Positions 11,001 through 21,213 of a stretch of DNA of 64,000 nt are shown one piece after another. The DNA comes from Halichondria panicea. Taxonomy: Eukaryota > Porifera > Demospongiae > Suberitida > Halichondriidae. How positions within the stretch are numbered: position 1 is the first letter of the stretch; each line of letters opens with the position of its first letter. The stretch covers positions 3,904,830-3,968,829 of the forward strand of contig NC_087389.1 of the NCBI RefSeq assembly GCF_963675165.1, given 5' to 3'. A model generated the notes under the pieces. That model was not told where the DNA came from and made no database searches. It saw only the letters and a program-made list of their open reading frames with translations. A program made the translations under genes and the position numbers.

Positions 11001-12528
11001 CCTGAAAATACAGTGGAGTCGACAGTACAGTACAAGTGCGTAGACAATACAATTGGAAATACACGTTGGTAAAACAATTGGAAATGTGAGCTTCTACACA
11101 TGCAATGCTGAGGCCATAGATACTATAAATTACATGGATATGAAACGCCTCTAGATTACAGTGATTCCAGATAGTATCCAGAGTTTTGCTGGGAGGAGGA
11201 TTATCTCGCAGCTACCAGAAAATGAAGAGCTACTGGCAAGCAAAGAATCTGTTGTCACAAGAGTCTACGATTGAAAGCTGAAGTGATACCACTATGATTG
11301 GCTTTAACTAGGTCTGTAAAGTAAGTTTTTGTTATGATTGTTCCAGTTAGAGCGTTGTTACAGTAGCTGATTTGTGAAGCTGAAAATGGCTATATTTACT
11401 CTTTTAATAACTTTGTGTCAGTTGATCTGAAAAGAATTGCTGTGTTAATTTTTTGTGTAGTAGTTAGCCAGTAGGTATAGTTACTGGGTCCACTTACTTC
11501 TGACCTTGTGTATGCTTTAACTATCTGGTTACAAACAGTTGAAGGTGTTTTCAAGTGTCATTCTTTGTGTCAGTTCATTTCTTGAACCACATTTATTGAG
11601 TGTCTGTACTAAGTTTTATTGCGTAGAGTAAGGGCATGTTCACCGGCCGGGTGGGTCCACTAAGTTTTATTGATGCACATGTCTTAGTTTGGCTAAAAAT
11701 CAAGTTCAAATGTACTAAAATTCACGCTCTCAATGAATTGTTGTTGATTATTTATTATTTTTCGATTATTGAAATTATAGCTACATAATTATTATTCGTT
11801 CGTATAGTAGTTACAATGTCATACTTGACTGTTTGCTTATGTTTTGCAGCCAGACTACACCTCAGACAATGCCTCGCGGAAGAAAGAAGGAACCATTATT
11901 GGCAGGCGAAAGAACGACACGAGAATGTGACGTCCACATGTCTATGTCAAAGCCTCTACTCCACATCAGCTATTATAGCCAAGCATTATCATGATTCATT
12001 CATTTCCTAGACACATAGTTTTTGTTATTAAATAATAATAATATTTTGTGCTATATTGAATCCCAGAATGCACATGTAAAGTGTATCCTTGTTATTGTCA
12101 AGCCTCCATCATCATCATTCTAAGTCAGAAATTTTCAAAAGTCATCTGTGACGCTCTCAGAGCTGGAACAACTAGAGACGCCATTTTGGAAAAATTCGTA
12201 TACTAGACCATTACATCCGAGGCAATCATCATCCCAGCCCAAACGTCCGTTACGGAGGCGTTATGCTGAGGCTTAATAATTATAAAGATTGATGTGCAGG
12301 CTCGCCCACAATTGTACATTTCATTGTGATACTTTTGATACTTCTTACAGTTTTTAGTTTAGTGTAGACAAAAACACAAAAGACATGAAAGAAATCTACC
12401 TCTGCTAAGGCCTCAATTTGGTGCAGTAGGATGGGTTTATTGGCAAACTCCACCAAAGGCTTGGGCTTGGACAGTGTGAGTGGCCTCAGTCTTGTTCCAA
12501 ATCCACCAACAAGAATCAGAGCCTTCAT
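5055..12528 (-). CDS. GMPPB: Mannose-1-phosphate guanylyltransferase beta subunit (GDP-mannose pyrophosphorylase B)
   Basis: Complete ten-exon gene; splicing keeps frame throughout and gives 360 aa, the usual length. Exons, 5' to 3' on the minus strand: 12528-12400, 11001-10921, 10221-10173, 9515-9373, 9056-8898, 7907-7829, 7777-7650, 7431-7353, 7122-7019, 5186-5055. It makes GDP-mannose from mannose-1-phosphate and GTP in the cytosol. The N-terminal nucleotidyltransferase fold has the signature [11 protein letters not shown] with PKPLVEF (residues 8-30), [30 protein letters not shown] and [10 protein letters not shown]. The C-terminal hexapeptide beta-helix has [19 protein letters not shown], and the protein ends VPEPQIIM, nearly as in human. 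ATG 12528 gives MKALILVGG; upstream codons are not conserved. Introns are loaded with dispersed repeats; intron 1 (11002-12399) and intron 9 (5187-7018) are longest. All expected catalytic motifs are present. Confidence 0.97.
5337..5493. mobile_element. MITE with ACCGTATAACT termini in GMPPB intron 9
   Basis: Left end ACCGTATAACTGGAAAATTT and right end (reverse complement) ACCGTATAACTAGAAAATGT are near-perfect inverted repeats, followed by GGCGAAT on both sides. The spacer is short and has no ORF. It shares the outermost CCGTA with other MITEs in the window but has different interior sequence. Confidence 0.7.
5580..5680. repeat. CACACG microsatellite-bearing repeat
   Basis: A CA/CG-rich simple repeat with the hexamer CACACG. 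It follows a unit (GACTAGAAGCCTATA... ACTTGCACTTCATTGATC) that recurs at about 53470-53520 and 59150-59195, so it belongs to a dispersed repeat that carries its own microsatellite. Confidence 0.7.
5765..6331 (+). repeat. Family A dispersed repeat, copy 1
   Basis: Begins ACTAGAGCACTAAAGTGCAA and CCCTCGGCTGGTGACATGAT, and ends in a CAAA-repeat tail, where copy 2 starts directly. It lies in GMPPB intron 9. It contains a long hairpin at 6071-6144 that other copies lack. There is no ORF of note. Length and 3' simple-repeat tail resemble a SINE or MITE, but no RNA polymerase III boxes were identified. Confidence 0.75.
6071..6144. repeat. 31 bp-arm hairpin inside family A copy 1
   Basis: Arms 6071-6101 and 6114-6144 are complementary at 30 of 31 positions (GGTACGGGATCACTTCAGCT...), with a 12 base loop. 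The tandem neighbour copy has only the first arm, so the second arm arose by local inverted duplication. Confidence 0.85.
6332..6992 (+). repeat. Family A dispersed repeat, copy 2
   Basis: Directly abuts copy 1 with the same ACTAGAGCACTAAAGTGCAA start. It ends in a CAAA-repeat, then a duplicated terminal block (GTGGCCGCCCACGCGCGCCT CGGGTAA, twice, near 6920 and 6971). Confidence 0.75.
8330..8540. repeat. Dispersed repeat (family B) in GMPPB intron 5
   Basis: Shares ordered blocks with 53735-53945: CCAGCT...AACTGCTC GG(C)GGTT, TTCTAGCCAC, GCAAACTAAAG, TCTCGAGTTATGGCTAGTTT, GTTGC, TTCAGAATT. A shorter piece is at 44235-44335. No coding potential. Confidence 0.65.
9201..9264. repeat. Perfect 64 bp palindrome, TAGCCTCG family
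   Basis: TAGCCTCGATTCCAGGCCGC AAAGAGAAAGGC is followed immediately by its own reverse complement. It lies in GMPPB intron 4. The TAGCCTCG...CAGGCC motif recurs at 9605-10109, 21001-21075 and 36999-37052. Confidence 0.9.
9605..10109. mobile_element. Inverted-repeat element of the TAGCCTCG family in GMPPB intron 3
   Basis: Left end TAGCCTCGTTCCCAGGCCG and right end CGGCCTGGGAACGAGGCTA are exact inverted repeats. A second, inner pair (GGCCTGGTTGATTGTATCTG near 9657 and its complement near 10030-10058) extends the arms. The 60 aa frame inside has no recognisable motif, so I treat the element as non-autonomous. Confidence 0.8.
10298..10892 (+). repeat. Family A dispersed repeat, diverged copy 3
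   Basis: In GMPPB intron 2. Starts ACTAGAGCACTGAAGTGCTA and ACCCTCGGCTG, and ends CCCGCTGGCTGCGGCAAGGC CTCGGGTAATAA. The body aligns to copies 1 and 2 with many substitutions. Confidence 0.7.
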
Positions 12529-12994
12529 TATAAACAATCAAGTCTTGTTCTAGCTAGCCTTCAAATACTCCAATCTAGATCTCTTCTATAGCTAGCTAGC
12601 TAGCAAAGGACTATAAATAGGGTACGGCAGGTAATTTTTATTAATTTTCCATGTGGTCTGTGCCATGCCAGTGGTAAAACGAGACACACCCCTTATTTTG
12701 CACATGCGCATTGCCCCGCCGCTAAACAAGGCGACATCGACACCAGTCAAGCAAGAGGTGAAAATTATGTGTCAATTGATAATTATACCCAAGAAGGCTT
12801 CTGTTCAGTAACAAGACACAGCATTGATTCTGCACTCCACTCAAAATTTACCACATCTATGCATTGAAGGATAGGTGCTAATACAAAAAATGTGGAAGTT
12901 ATGAACAATAGAAAAAACTGAACAATCATTATTTAGCACAGAAATTGTAGTAGCTTGTTAAGTTATCTTCTGAGTTGTATATAGAGTCTCAATT
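12529..12994. promoter_or_regulatory. 466 bp divergent intergenic region between GMPPB and the homeobox gene
   Basis: GMPPB is transcribed leftward and the homeobox gene rightward from this spacer, so both 5' ends must lie in it or nearby. A TATAAATA-like motif is seen near 12611. A GCTAGCTAGCTAGC run sits at 12590-12603. No core promoter element can be proven from sequence alone. Confidence 0.4.
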
Positions 12995-13915
12995 ATGAAT
13001 GGAAAAGACAATTGCAAGAAACCGAGAACAATCTACGCTCCTCAACAAGTCTGCTACTTGGAGGAAAAGTTTGCAGAGCAGGACTTTCCCAACAGAACTC
13101 AGCGAAAAATGTTTGCTGAACACCTACACCTGAGTGAAAATCATGTTCAGGTTAGTTATAAATTTGCATTCTTGGAATCTGGGGTACTATAATTATAGGC
13201 TATTAAATGCTACAGATTTGGTTTCAAAACAAGAGAGCTAAACAAAAGAGGAAGCAGAAAATAAGAGCTAGAACCGAGAAAAAGGTACACGTTCCCAAGC
13301 CACCTTCATTCTGGCCCCAGAATCTCTCCTTTAACAGCTCTCTCCAAGGTAGCTAAATTGCATGCCTGTATGTGAAAAGAATTGTATAATGAGTGAATTG
13401 GTTGGTTATAATTGCTCTACTGGAATTGCATTTACACAGTTTTGGAGTCTGACAGTGAAGACATTGTGTCAAGTAGCAGTTCAGATCGGGCAAAAAATCC
13501 CAGTACTATTTCAGCAAGTAACTCTTCTGCTACAAGCAATCAGACTTCTGAAGAAACAAACAGCAGGAGAGCTAGCAATTCATCTCGTGAAGCTTCACCA
13601 GTGGTAGTGCTTAATTGTTTCGACAGAAAAGGAACTCGTGAAGGCGATCATGTTTGCCAGGTCAAAGACATTGACATCTCCTCTGCCAGAGAGCATCGAA
13701 TGCAGTTTTATTCAAATGGCTTTACCAATGGTTTAAGGTCATCTGCCCCATTGGCAATGAGTTTACAATTACCACCACACCATCATCCCGCTAATTCAAT
13801 CCAAATATACGCTTTCAAGCCTGAGGTGATTGCAAATCCACTTCTTCTTCTGGCGAATTGTGCTACACAGTTACATAAGGCACGTTCTACACTTTCAGCG
13901 AAGAAAAACCACTAG
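12995..13915 (+). CDS. Paired-like (Q50) homeodomain transcription factor
   Basis: Three exons: 12995-13150, 13216-13348 and 13440-13915, giving 254 aa. The homeodomain spans about residues 7-66 with the invariant positions R5, L16, F20, W48, F49, N51 and R53 (IWFQNKRAKQKRK). Residue 50 is Gln. The first intron falls exactly between homeodomain positions 46 and 47, a site common in PRD-class genes. Helix 1 (YAPQQVCYLEEKF) is divergent. The C-terminal two thirds are Ser-rich, low complexity and lack an octapeptide, OAR or other known motif. It is probably a nuclear DNA-binding regulator. The nearest class is PRD-like, with some HESX-like resemblance in helix 3; orthology is not resolved. It starts 466 bp from GMPPB and ends about 300 bp before UFL1. 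Confidence 0.85.
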
Positions 13916-14217
13916 CGAACTGAGCCTAATGTGAGGGCTGTATCACTAGTTGTGAAACTCTATCTATCTACCCATTAATATTTTTATGGTCCTTATATCC
14001 ACCTTTGTTTTTTGTTATCTGACATTATGCTTGTACGCTCACACGAGTGTCCATTTACGCGCAAACGTGATTGGTGCGGCTATATTTCGAAAATAAACCC
14101 AGCAAAAGGGTCGTCGAACAAGTGTGTGAGGTTAGGCTCTGGGCTCCGCCCTACTAGCACTGGATCCTTCTTCTTCTGTCTTTGATCTTCTGGTTATAGT
14201 TCTTAATTCTGTGGAAG

Positions 14218-17200
14218 ATGTCTGAATGGAACATAGTGCAACAGTTGGCTGCTGAGTTTCAGAAGCTCCAGGCCTCCACTGGAGCTCAAAAGTTGTCTGA
14301 GCGTAACTGTGTGGAAGTGGTAAACAAGCTGGTTGAGATGGGCCTGCTAGATATTCTGTACACCGTGGATGGGAAGGAGTACATCACCCCACAACACCTG
14401 GATAGGGAGATGCGGAACGAGCTTGTGGCTAGCAAAGGTGAGGACTGATGTGGACACAAGCCGTGTAAATATTTATGAAATAAGATTTGCGACATAGATA
14501 TACATGTAGATGCATAGGTACTGGTTCCGTATAAATCACTCCTTGTATTAATTGAATAATTTTCCTCCCAGGTCGGCTGAACATTGTTGATTTACAACAG
14601 GTAAGAATAATTGCCGAGTTACTAAATTAATGTGTGTGAGTAGCGCATGGTTACTTTAATTTTGTCTCTCTCTCTCTCTCTCTCGGCTAGATACTCAACG
14701 TGGACTTGAGTCACATTGAAGCAAAAGTTGGAGATATTCTAAAACGTGACCGCAACATAGTTCTGTTACAAGGAGAGCTCATTGACAAGTAAGCTGGTAC
14801 AGTAATAATACATATAAAAGATTCAATTTGGTACAATTAATTGATCTTCCTAGCTCTCCAATGGTTTGGTGAGTATCAGACACTTTAACTTTCCAGTTTA
14901 TAGTTTTTTCTGACAGTATTGTGACCATGGACCAATTTCTGAGGTTAACTGTATTAAAATGATGCGTGTACAGATCGTATGTGAGGGCTCTGTGTGAGGA
15001 AGTGAATGAAACGTTGCAGGAAGTTGGTCAGGTGTCCATTGCCGATCTGAGCAGAAACTTCAGCCTACCCAATGACTTCCTCATGGAGGTACTGTATAAT
15101 TATTGTCAATCTCATAGTAAGTGTATCATTATAGTCTAGGGTCCTCATAATGTGTTGCATGTGTTTTATGCAATCAAGAGTATCCATAAAGTAGACCCCG
15201 AATGTGGTCTCTTTGAGAGCAATAATTCAAATTGTGCTAGACGAATATTCGTTCTTTTGGGAAGTTCTTTATATTGTAGGTCTTTATATTGTAGGTAGAC
15301 TATGGCCCACAGTATACCTCCTCTGAGGCACTTTTCCATTGTTTTTCCCATGTATATCGTATAGATATCCCACTGTCATTGTCAGACACAAGACTATAAC
15401 TGACCTTTTCTTTGCACTCCAGCATATTGAAGAGTCAATTGGTACGATAATTCATGGTCAACTGGACAAAAGTGGCTCTGGTGCCATTTACACTAATGCT
15501 TTTGTGGCAAGGTACGGAAAACACAATAACTATACTGAACCGTATTGGTTGCATCCATGAGAGTATGGGTTGTTGTAAACAATTGCAGCAGCAAGGTTAT
15601 TCTGAGGGTGAGCTAGGTAGATTGTACTAGATTGATGTAGTTGCTAACATACACGACCAGCTATTATAGCATATTTGTGACAATTAACTGCAGGTCAGCC
15701 TCAGCAGCAGATAATTATCGGCAAAGTGTCATTGTGTGCTGTTCTTCTCTGCAGGTATATGTCTCGTATTCGAGGATTGTTCAGTGCTGTGACTAGACCC
15801 ACAGTCATCGGCCCTCTCTTGTCTCGAGGATCATTTCAGGAGAAGCTGTTCCTCAGTGAGTTATCAAGTTTAGTGGTTGGGTTTTAGTTTCTAGAGGCTA
15901 ATTGCTTGAGCTGCACCGCGCCTGTAGTACCTCCTCTAGTTGCCGAGTCGAGACTTGAACCTTAAAAAATCAGGCACCACTATTGATAGAAGTCAGTATA
16001 GAAGTCACTGTATCATTATATGCGTACATCTTTCAAGTCTAATGCCCCGCCCCCTCCAGGTGTTCTCCACGAGTTGGTGTCGAGTGGTGTTCTGGCGGGT
16101 ACCCTACATGGTCACCTGGAGAAGGCCGTCTACGTTCCTCACGTGTACACAAGGATGCAAAACAGATGGGCCGACTCTTTCCTGGAGTCTAACGGATATT
16201 TGGGTAAGGCAAATGACTGTTACATGATGATGGACTTACTTTTCAGGCTAATCAGTTAATGATCTTTACCGTATTTTTATTTACTTCGCATCTACGTGAA
16301 AAGCCCAACAATGTCAGGATTTCTGTACTAGATTGCAGAGGAATATTTATGTGCAAGTGTGTACAGTACATGTATATACGTGTTTACCATAACCATAGCT
16401 TATAGCCTTCCGTATTTGTAGTTAAGTCCACCCCCACTTACCCCTGTAGAGTACGATGCCCTCAAGCGACTGGGCATAGAACAGCCTACTGTGTTTGTGA
16501 GTCAGCGCTACTCTTCCCGAGGTGATGTGATAGAGCTCTCCTCGTGTGTGGTGGGGGACGGGGTGATGACCGAGCTGGCTGCCAGACTAGAGGACGCACT
16601 CGTCACTGAGGGATGGGTCGATGTCCTGGTGGGTCGGACTTATAACATTTGTACCATGGCATTGTGGTATATGTAGATACCTCCTGATTATAATGCTGCC
16701 TCTGTCATCATTATCAATTTATAATTCATGTATAGGGTTATGTATAGTCATGTAAATTAATGCAATTATTTGTACAAGTCTCTTTGATGTTGAAGTCTAG
16801 TAGCATGTACGTATCTTAATACTGCATTTTTTTCTGAAGTATACCCCCTTACTTTTTTAATATCCCATTATCTGGAGAACTATTCGTACCCACCCACCCA
16901 CCCCACCCTCCAGACCTTACTGCCTGCCCCTTGCACCCCAGAAGATGCTGAGCTCCTTGTTCAGAAGAGCTACTCCTCTGATCCTGAACTGAAGGCTGTG
17001 GGAGGGTTCCTTGTTAGAAAGAGCTTTATTCAGACCTGCTTTGAGCACTTCAAACCGATGCTGCAAGAGAAAGCTCAAAAGGTAAGAAGAGTAAGAGTAA
17101 GGTAAGAGTAAGAGTAAGGTAAGAGTGCTTTGTTGTTGGAGAAGTTCTCTGATTGTTCGGAGACTGTTATCTCACAAGTAGCAGCTGATATCAGCAGGTG

Positions 17201-19753
17201 TGCACATATCACATAAATATAGTCTGTGCCCCGAAAATAGTCTTGATCTACAGTCCTACTATCTACACAATAAAATTATATCCATAATGTACATGCAAAT
17301 AATTAAACTGCTAAATTTCTATAATAATATACCCTATTAGATGGTTGAGCGTGATGCTGTGATGGTGTCAGAGATGCTCCAGCAGTCCGAGGCCGTTGAG
17401 GAAGGTGGTGGTCGTAAGAGAGGAGGTCGGAAGGCAGACAAGAAGTCAGGAGGAAAGAGGGGATCACAAGAAGCCAGTAGAGTGGCGGGAAGGGCAGAGC
17501 TCCAGTTCATGTCTGTGGAGGAGGTGAGAATGAGATAGTAGTGAACGTTCTTTGCTGTACTGTATAACTATGATTGCGCAATCAACACGCCACGCCGTTA
17601 GACAATCATGACATGTATAATATTTACTGCATGTAATGTGTTGGTGTGATATGCATGTTGACTGGTGTACACATGTACCGCTCCATTAGTCGTCTTCTCT
17701 CTGAATGCGTGGTCCTGTATACATTGTACATGTTAGAAATTACAATGTACAACTGTATCATAATTATTGTTACGCTACTGATTGTGTGTAAAGTTTACCT
17801 ACGTATACAAAATCTCACTCCTGCTGTTACAGATGAGTGCTTTGTTGTTGGAGAAGTTCTCTGATTGTTCGGAGACTGTCATCTCACAAGTAGCAGCTGA
17901 TATCAGCAGGTGTGCACATATCACATGATCATGTTAAATACTTGATAACACTGTTCACACCCTCTGGCTATACCCTCAGAAATCTGGTGTTAGCTGTTGA
18001 TATGTTAGGTGATGTAAACCCGTGCATCATTAGTGCATCATTAATGGTATAGCTCACCTCGAGTAAATGTTTTGACATCCTAAAATTACACGTAACTGTA
18101 AGTACACTAGACAGTACTGCCCCGTATTTTTTAGCTGTTCTAAAATCAAGTGCATGCAGTGCTGAAATCAACAGCTTGTGGCCCGTTCTGTGTTTAGCTT
18201 CCATGAATCAGTGCCCTGCTTACACATGTATTTCTATACAGCTCCTTACGGACAGCCTTCCAAGAGGAGGTTAGAGAATGTCTGTCGACCCTAGGTCAAG
18301 ACTCCTCCGCTAGTCAGCAGAGAAAGAGACACGCTGACACACAGGAGAGGATGGTCGGACTGTGGACCAACGCCAAACTCTTTGAGAGGGCTATAGCACA
18401 CTTTGAAGGTGAGGATGCAGTACATGTACACCAATAATAATATTATTGAGCCTCCGTGACGTGGTGTAAGACTAGTAGCCTTTGATACTATGTAGTGATT
18501 CATAATTGCGTGAGGCTAAACATGTATTTAAATCTTCACAAGTGTTTGCTGTAATGACTGAATTTGTTGTATTCCCGTCTTCCCCTCGTGCCCAGGTGAT
18601 GGTGCAGTCCAACTGTCCAAGTATCTCCTACGCACTTTGTGCACTGATATGACAAACATGGTCTTGCTCTACATAACAGAAGATGCTTCGTCCAATTCTG
18701 GGGAGATGACAAAAAAGGTAGCAAAAAAACTTTATGTGCTAGTTGACCAGTTCCTTAATCCAAGATTGCTGTACACATCATGGTTAGCAGTCTCTGAGCA
18801 CATGCAATGTTAAACTTATTTTTATCCCTTCATTCTTCTTCTCAGGAGCGTTCCAAGATGACATCTAGTCTGAGTGAGCCAGCCAAGACAATGTTGAGTG
18901 AAGTGGACAAATCCCTCAGTGGAAAGGTGGGAATGTTTAAATAATGCAAATGTGTATTCTAAGAGTAAAGTGCATTTTTTATGTGTATTGCTCACAGGAA
19001 ACGGGGACATTTTTTGAGCTATTTGAAAGCGTATGTGCTGAAGACTTCTGCGGAATTCTTCTCAAAAAAATTGACAAGAAAAAAGAAAGGCAAGTTACAT
19101 ATGTAGAGCTAATGTACACTTAAATACATTCTTTGCACTAAATTGACCCGAAAGCATTTTGAATGAATTAGTGCCAAGTTTGTGACTCCGACCCCCTAAT
19201 GCCACACACAGCACAATGGCATATACATCTACGTGATCATGTATGTAACCTGAAGTCTGCTTGTGTGCGTGTGCGTGTGCACTTATGCACATCCTGGAGC
19301 GTGTTATTATCATTGATCTGCCTGTAACAGGTGCTTGACTATACCAGTATAATGATGAGCCCCCCCCCCCACACACACAACACACCCAGACAGTTGTTGT
19401 TCTCCCACCAGCAGTCTCTGTGTGAGAGTCTAAAGGAAGAGGTGGAGCCGGCCATGTCCCTACACCTCATCTCTGTCATTCTGTTTCAGCAACAAACTGG
19501 TACCATTGTCCATATCCCCGGGAAACTTGTGCCCACAGTGATTGCCTTTCTCGCTCAGCATCTGGACGACAAGGCTTACTTGAAGCTAATCGAATGTCAA
19601 AAGTTAGTCAGCGATCGACTGCGTTCCGTCGTTGGTGATGATGCAAGTCCTGACAACGGTGGTGGAGATGATGACACACTCAGCAGTCTGCTCACTGAGC
19701 TCAAAGAATTGGCACTCACCAAAACAAAGAAAACTGTAACTGCTGGAAATTAG
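14218..19753 (+). CDS. UFL1: E3 UFM1-protein ligase 1
   Basis: Complete 16-exon gene, 742 aa, frame-consistent at every junction (human protein is 794 aa). Exons: 14218-14437, 14572-14600, 14691-14788, 14974-15088, 15423-15511, 15755-15855, 16060-16203, 16450-16628, 16914-17081, 17341-17523, 17833-17909, 18242-18408, 18596-18717, 18846-18926, 18998-19089, 19390-19753. UFL1 is the scaffold-type ligase that attaches UFM1 to targets at the ER, working with DDRGK1 and UFC1. Diagnostic N-terminal blocks: [57 protein letters not shown] Gly/Lys/Arg-rich linker ([14 protein letters not shown]) matches the basic low-complexity linker of the family. The C-terminus keeps [10 protein letters not shown]...[14 protein letters not shown]. 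The last intron uses a GC donor (GAAAG|GCAAGT). A near-identical copy of exon 11 lies in intron 9. Confidence 0.97.
17123..17214 (+). repeat. Duplicated copy of UFL1 exon 11 inside intron 9
   Basis: 92 bp nearly identical to 17835-17926 (one visible difference, GTTATC versus GTCATC), including the exon 3' end and its GTGTGCAC donor. It lacks the original acceptor and follows a short GTAAGA tandem run. If spliced in, it would duplicate [20 protein letters not shown]. Confidence 0.9.
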
Positions 19754-20010
19754 ATAACTCTTAAAAGGTATAATTTAACGTACTGTCGACTTACCCCACT
19801 TTGAGTTTTGTATCGTTCTGAACGTTAACGTACATGTACATGTATATGGAATCAAAAGCATTTTCTCATCAATGTCTTTAATGTCATTAAGAGCTGAGGA
19901 CAATCTCAACAACTAATTACATGTAGCAGCATATGTAACGCATTATTACTTATAATGAAGTGTGCTTTCGACATTATCAGTCAAAGTGAGTTTTCCAGTA
20001 GTGTATCATT

Positions 20011-20850
20011 ATGGCTAAACGTTTGAGTTTCAGTGTGTTGTTCATATTGATACTGAGAGCATCCTCTAAATCGTCTACAGTAGCTCCTCACCTATCTTTC
20101 AATGTCTTGTCAAAGGACTTAATCGATGGTGTTTACCGTCCCTACTCTGAGGGTTCCAGTGTTGGTGTTCAGTTTGTCACTACTGCAGACAGTCTCAGTG
20201 TCCTCACACTCGATGGAGAACCTGTCATTCAAGTTTCAAAAGCTGTTGGTGGTTATCGGGTGCTGAATATTGATAGGCAGACATTTTTACAGAAATCTGG
20301 CACGGAGGAATTGTCCAAAGACTATGCTGTCCCATTCAATACTGAGCTTCAAGTTGACCGATTGAACTATCTTGTGGCCGCATTGCATGATGTTCCAATG
20401 GATCACCATAGCATTGTCCTACAAGAATCAGTCTTTAAATTAGCACATTTTCTGGAGACCAAACTTTTCATACAAGCAGCAATTGCAATGGGTACCGAAT
20501 TATCCATCTCTGGAAAGGAATTTCCTTCAGCTCTTTCGATGTATATGACAGCAATGCAGCTGGACAAACTTCTGTCAAATAACTCCCTCCTCAATCCAAT
20601 CTCCCCGTCTGTTGATTTACGTGCCCTGGGACTCGGAGATGACGATTGTCTTGCAGAGTGTCCTCCGTGTGAGGATGACTTGTGCTTGGGTATGTGTGGC
20701 TACTCCTGCCACTGTTGGCAGTGGGTGTGTGGCGATTGCTGCTACCATCTGGGATGTTATGGTCATGACGTCTGCTGTAGGGAAAAGTTTGTGCAAACAA
20801 AGTGCCTTTTCCCCATTGGAATTACGTGTGAATCTGAATACACCTGTTAA
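20011..20850 (+). CDS. Secreted cysteine-rich protein with a phospholipase A2-like HD motif
   Basis: Single-exon 279 aa protein. Residues 1-19 (MAKRLSFSVLFILILRASS) form a signal peptide. Residues 20-205 are a Cys-free domain I do not recognise, with a hydrophobic helix-rich end. The last about 70 residues hold about 20 cysteines: ECPPCEDDLCLGMCGYSCHC, then CGDCCYHLGCYGHDVCC. The C-x2-H-D-x-C-C arrangement resembles the catalytic-helix motif of secreted phospholipase A2 (CCxxHDxC), but the calcium loop is not apparent. Enzymatic activity is therefore unproven; a PLA2-like fold or an extracellular Cys-rich domain are both possible. It lies compactly between UFL1 (257 bp upstream) and the BTBD9-like gene (363 bp downstream), on the same strand. 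Confidence 0.75.
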   Translation: MAKRLSFSVLFILILRASSKSSTVAPHLSFNVLSKDLIDGVYRPYSEGSSVGVQFVTTADSLSVLTLDGEPVIQVSKAVGGYRVLNIDRQTFLQKSGTEELSKDYAVPFNTELQVDRLNYLVAALHDVPMDHHSIVLQESVFKLAHFLETKLFIQAAIAMGTELSISGKEFPSALSMYMTAMQLDKLLSNNSLLNPISPSVDLRALGLGDDDCLAECPPCEDDLCLGMCGYSCHCWQWVCGDCCYHLGCYGHDVCCREKFVQTKCLFPIGITCESEYTC

Positions 20851-21000
20851 TTAAAATCTGCCGCTATGTATACGTATACATTTTAATTAGAAATGCTGTG
20901 TGATTCTTTCGCTTGTTACAACTACAGTTGCACTGTTCGTGCATGAATATATTTAAGACACATTTGCAGGTCTTAAAAAACACATAGTAAGTTTGTATAG

Positions 21001-21075
21001 TAGCCTCCTTCACATGCAGGCCTTCCATCCACTCTCAGAGGAAGGGCGGCCTTTAATCGGCGTGGATTCGAGGCT
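21001..21075. repeat. TAGCCTCG-family inverted repeat
   Basis: Begins TAGCCTCCTTCACATGCAGG CC and ends GGATTCGAGGCTA. The ends are complementary and the interior has the GGCC..GGCC pair seen in the palindromes at 9201 and 36999. It sits between the Cys-rich gene and the BTBD9-like gene. Confidence 0.6.
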
Positions 21076-21213
21076 ATAGCCTCTGCAATTACCTTGAGCG
21101 TGGGCAGTGCGCGCAAAAGGTGGCCTCAATACCAAGCCGCGGAATTTTAGAGGGTTTCATGAGTTAATACCCACGTGGCTTTTAGACTCTGCTGCGTTTG
21201 TAGGACAGTCAAG

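Noticed and set aside
11816-12010. Plus-strand 64 aa frame in GMPPB intron 1, with an acceptor-like TTTTGCAG and a second frame [16 protein letters not shown]
   Set aside because: No partner exons or known motif; probably intronic repeat or non-coding RNA sequence.
14861-14875. Possible extra UFL1 exon after TTCCTAG near 14853
   Set aside because: Including it creates an in-frame TGA; direct joining of 14788 to 14974 matches the family alignment.
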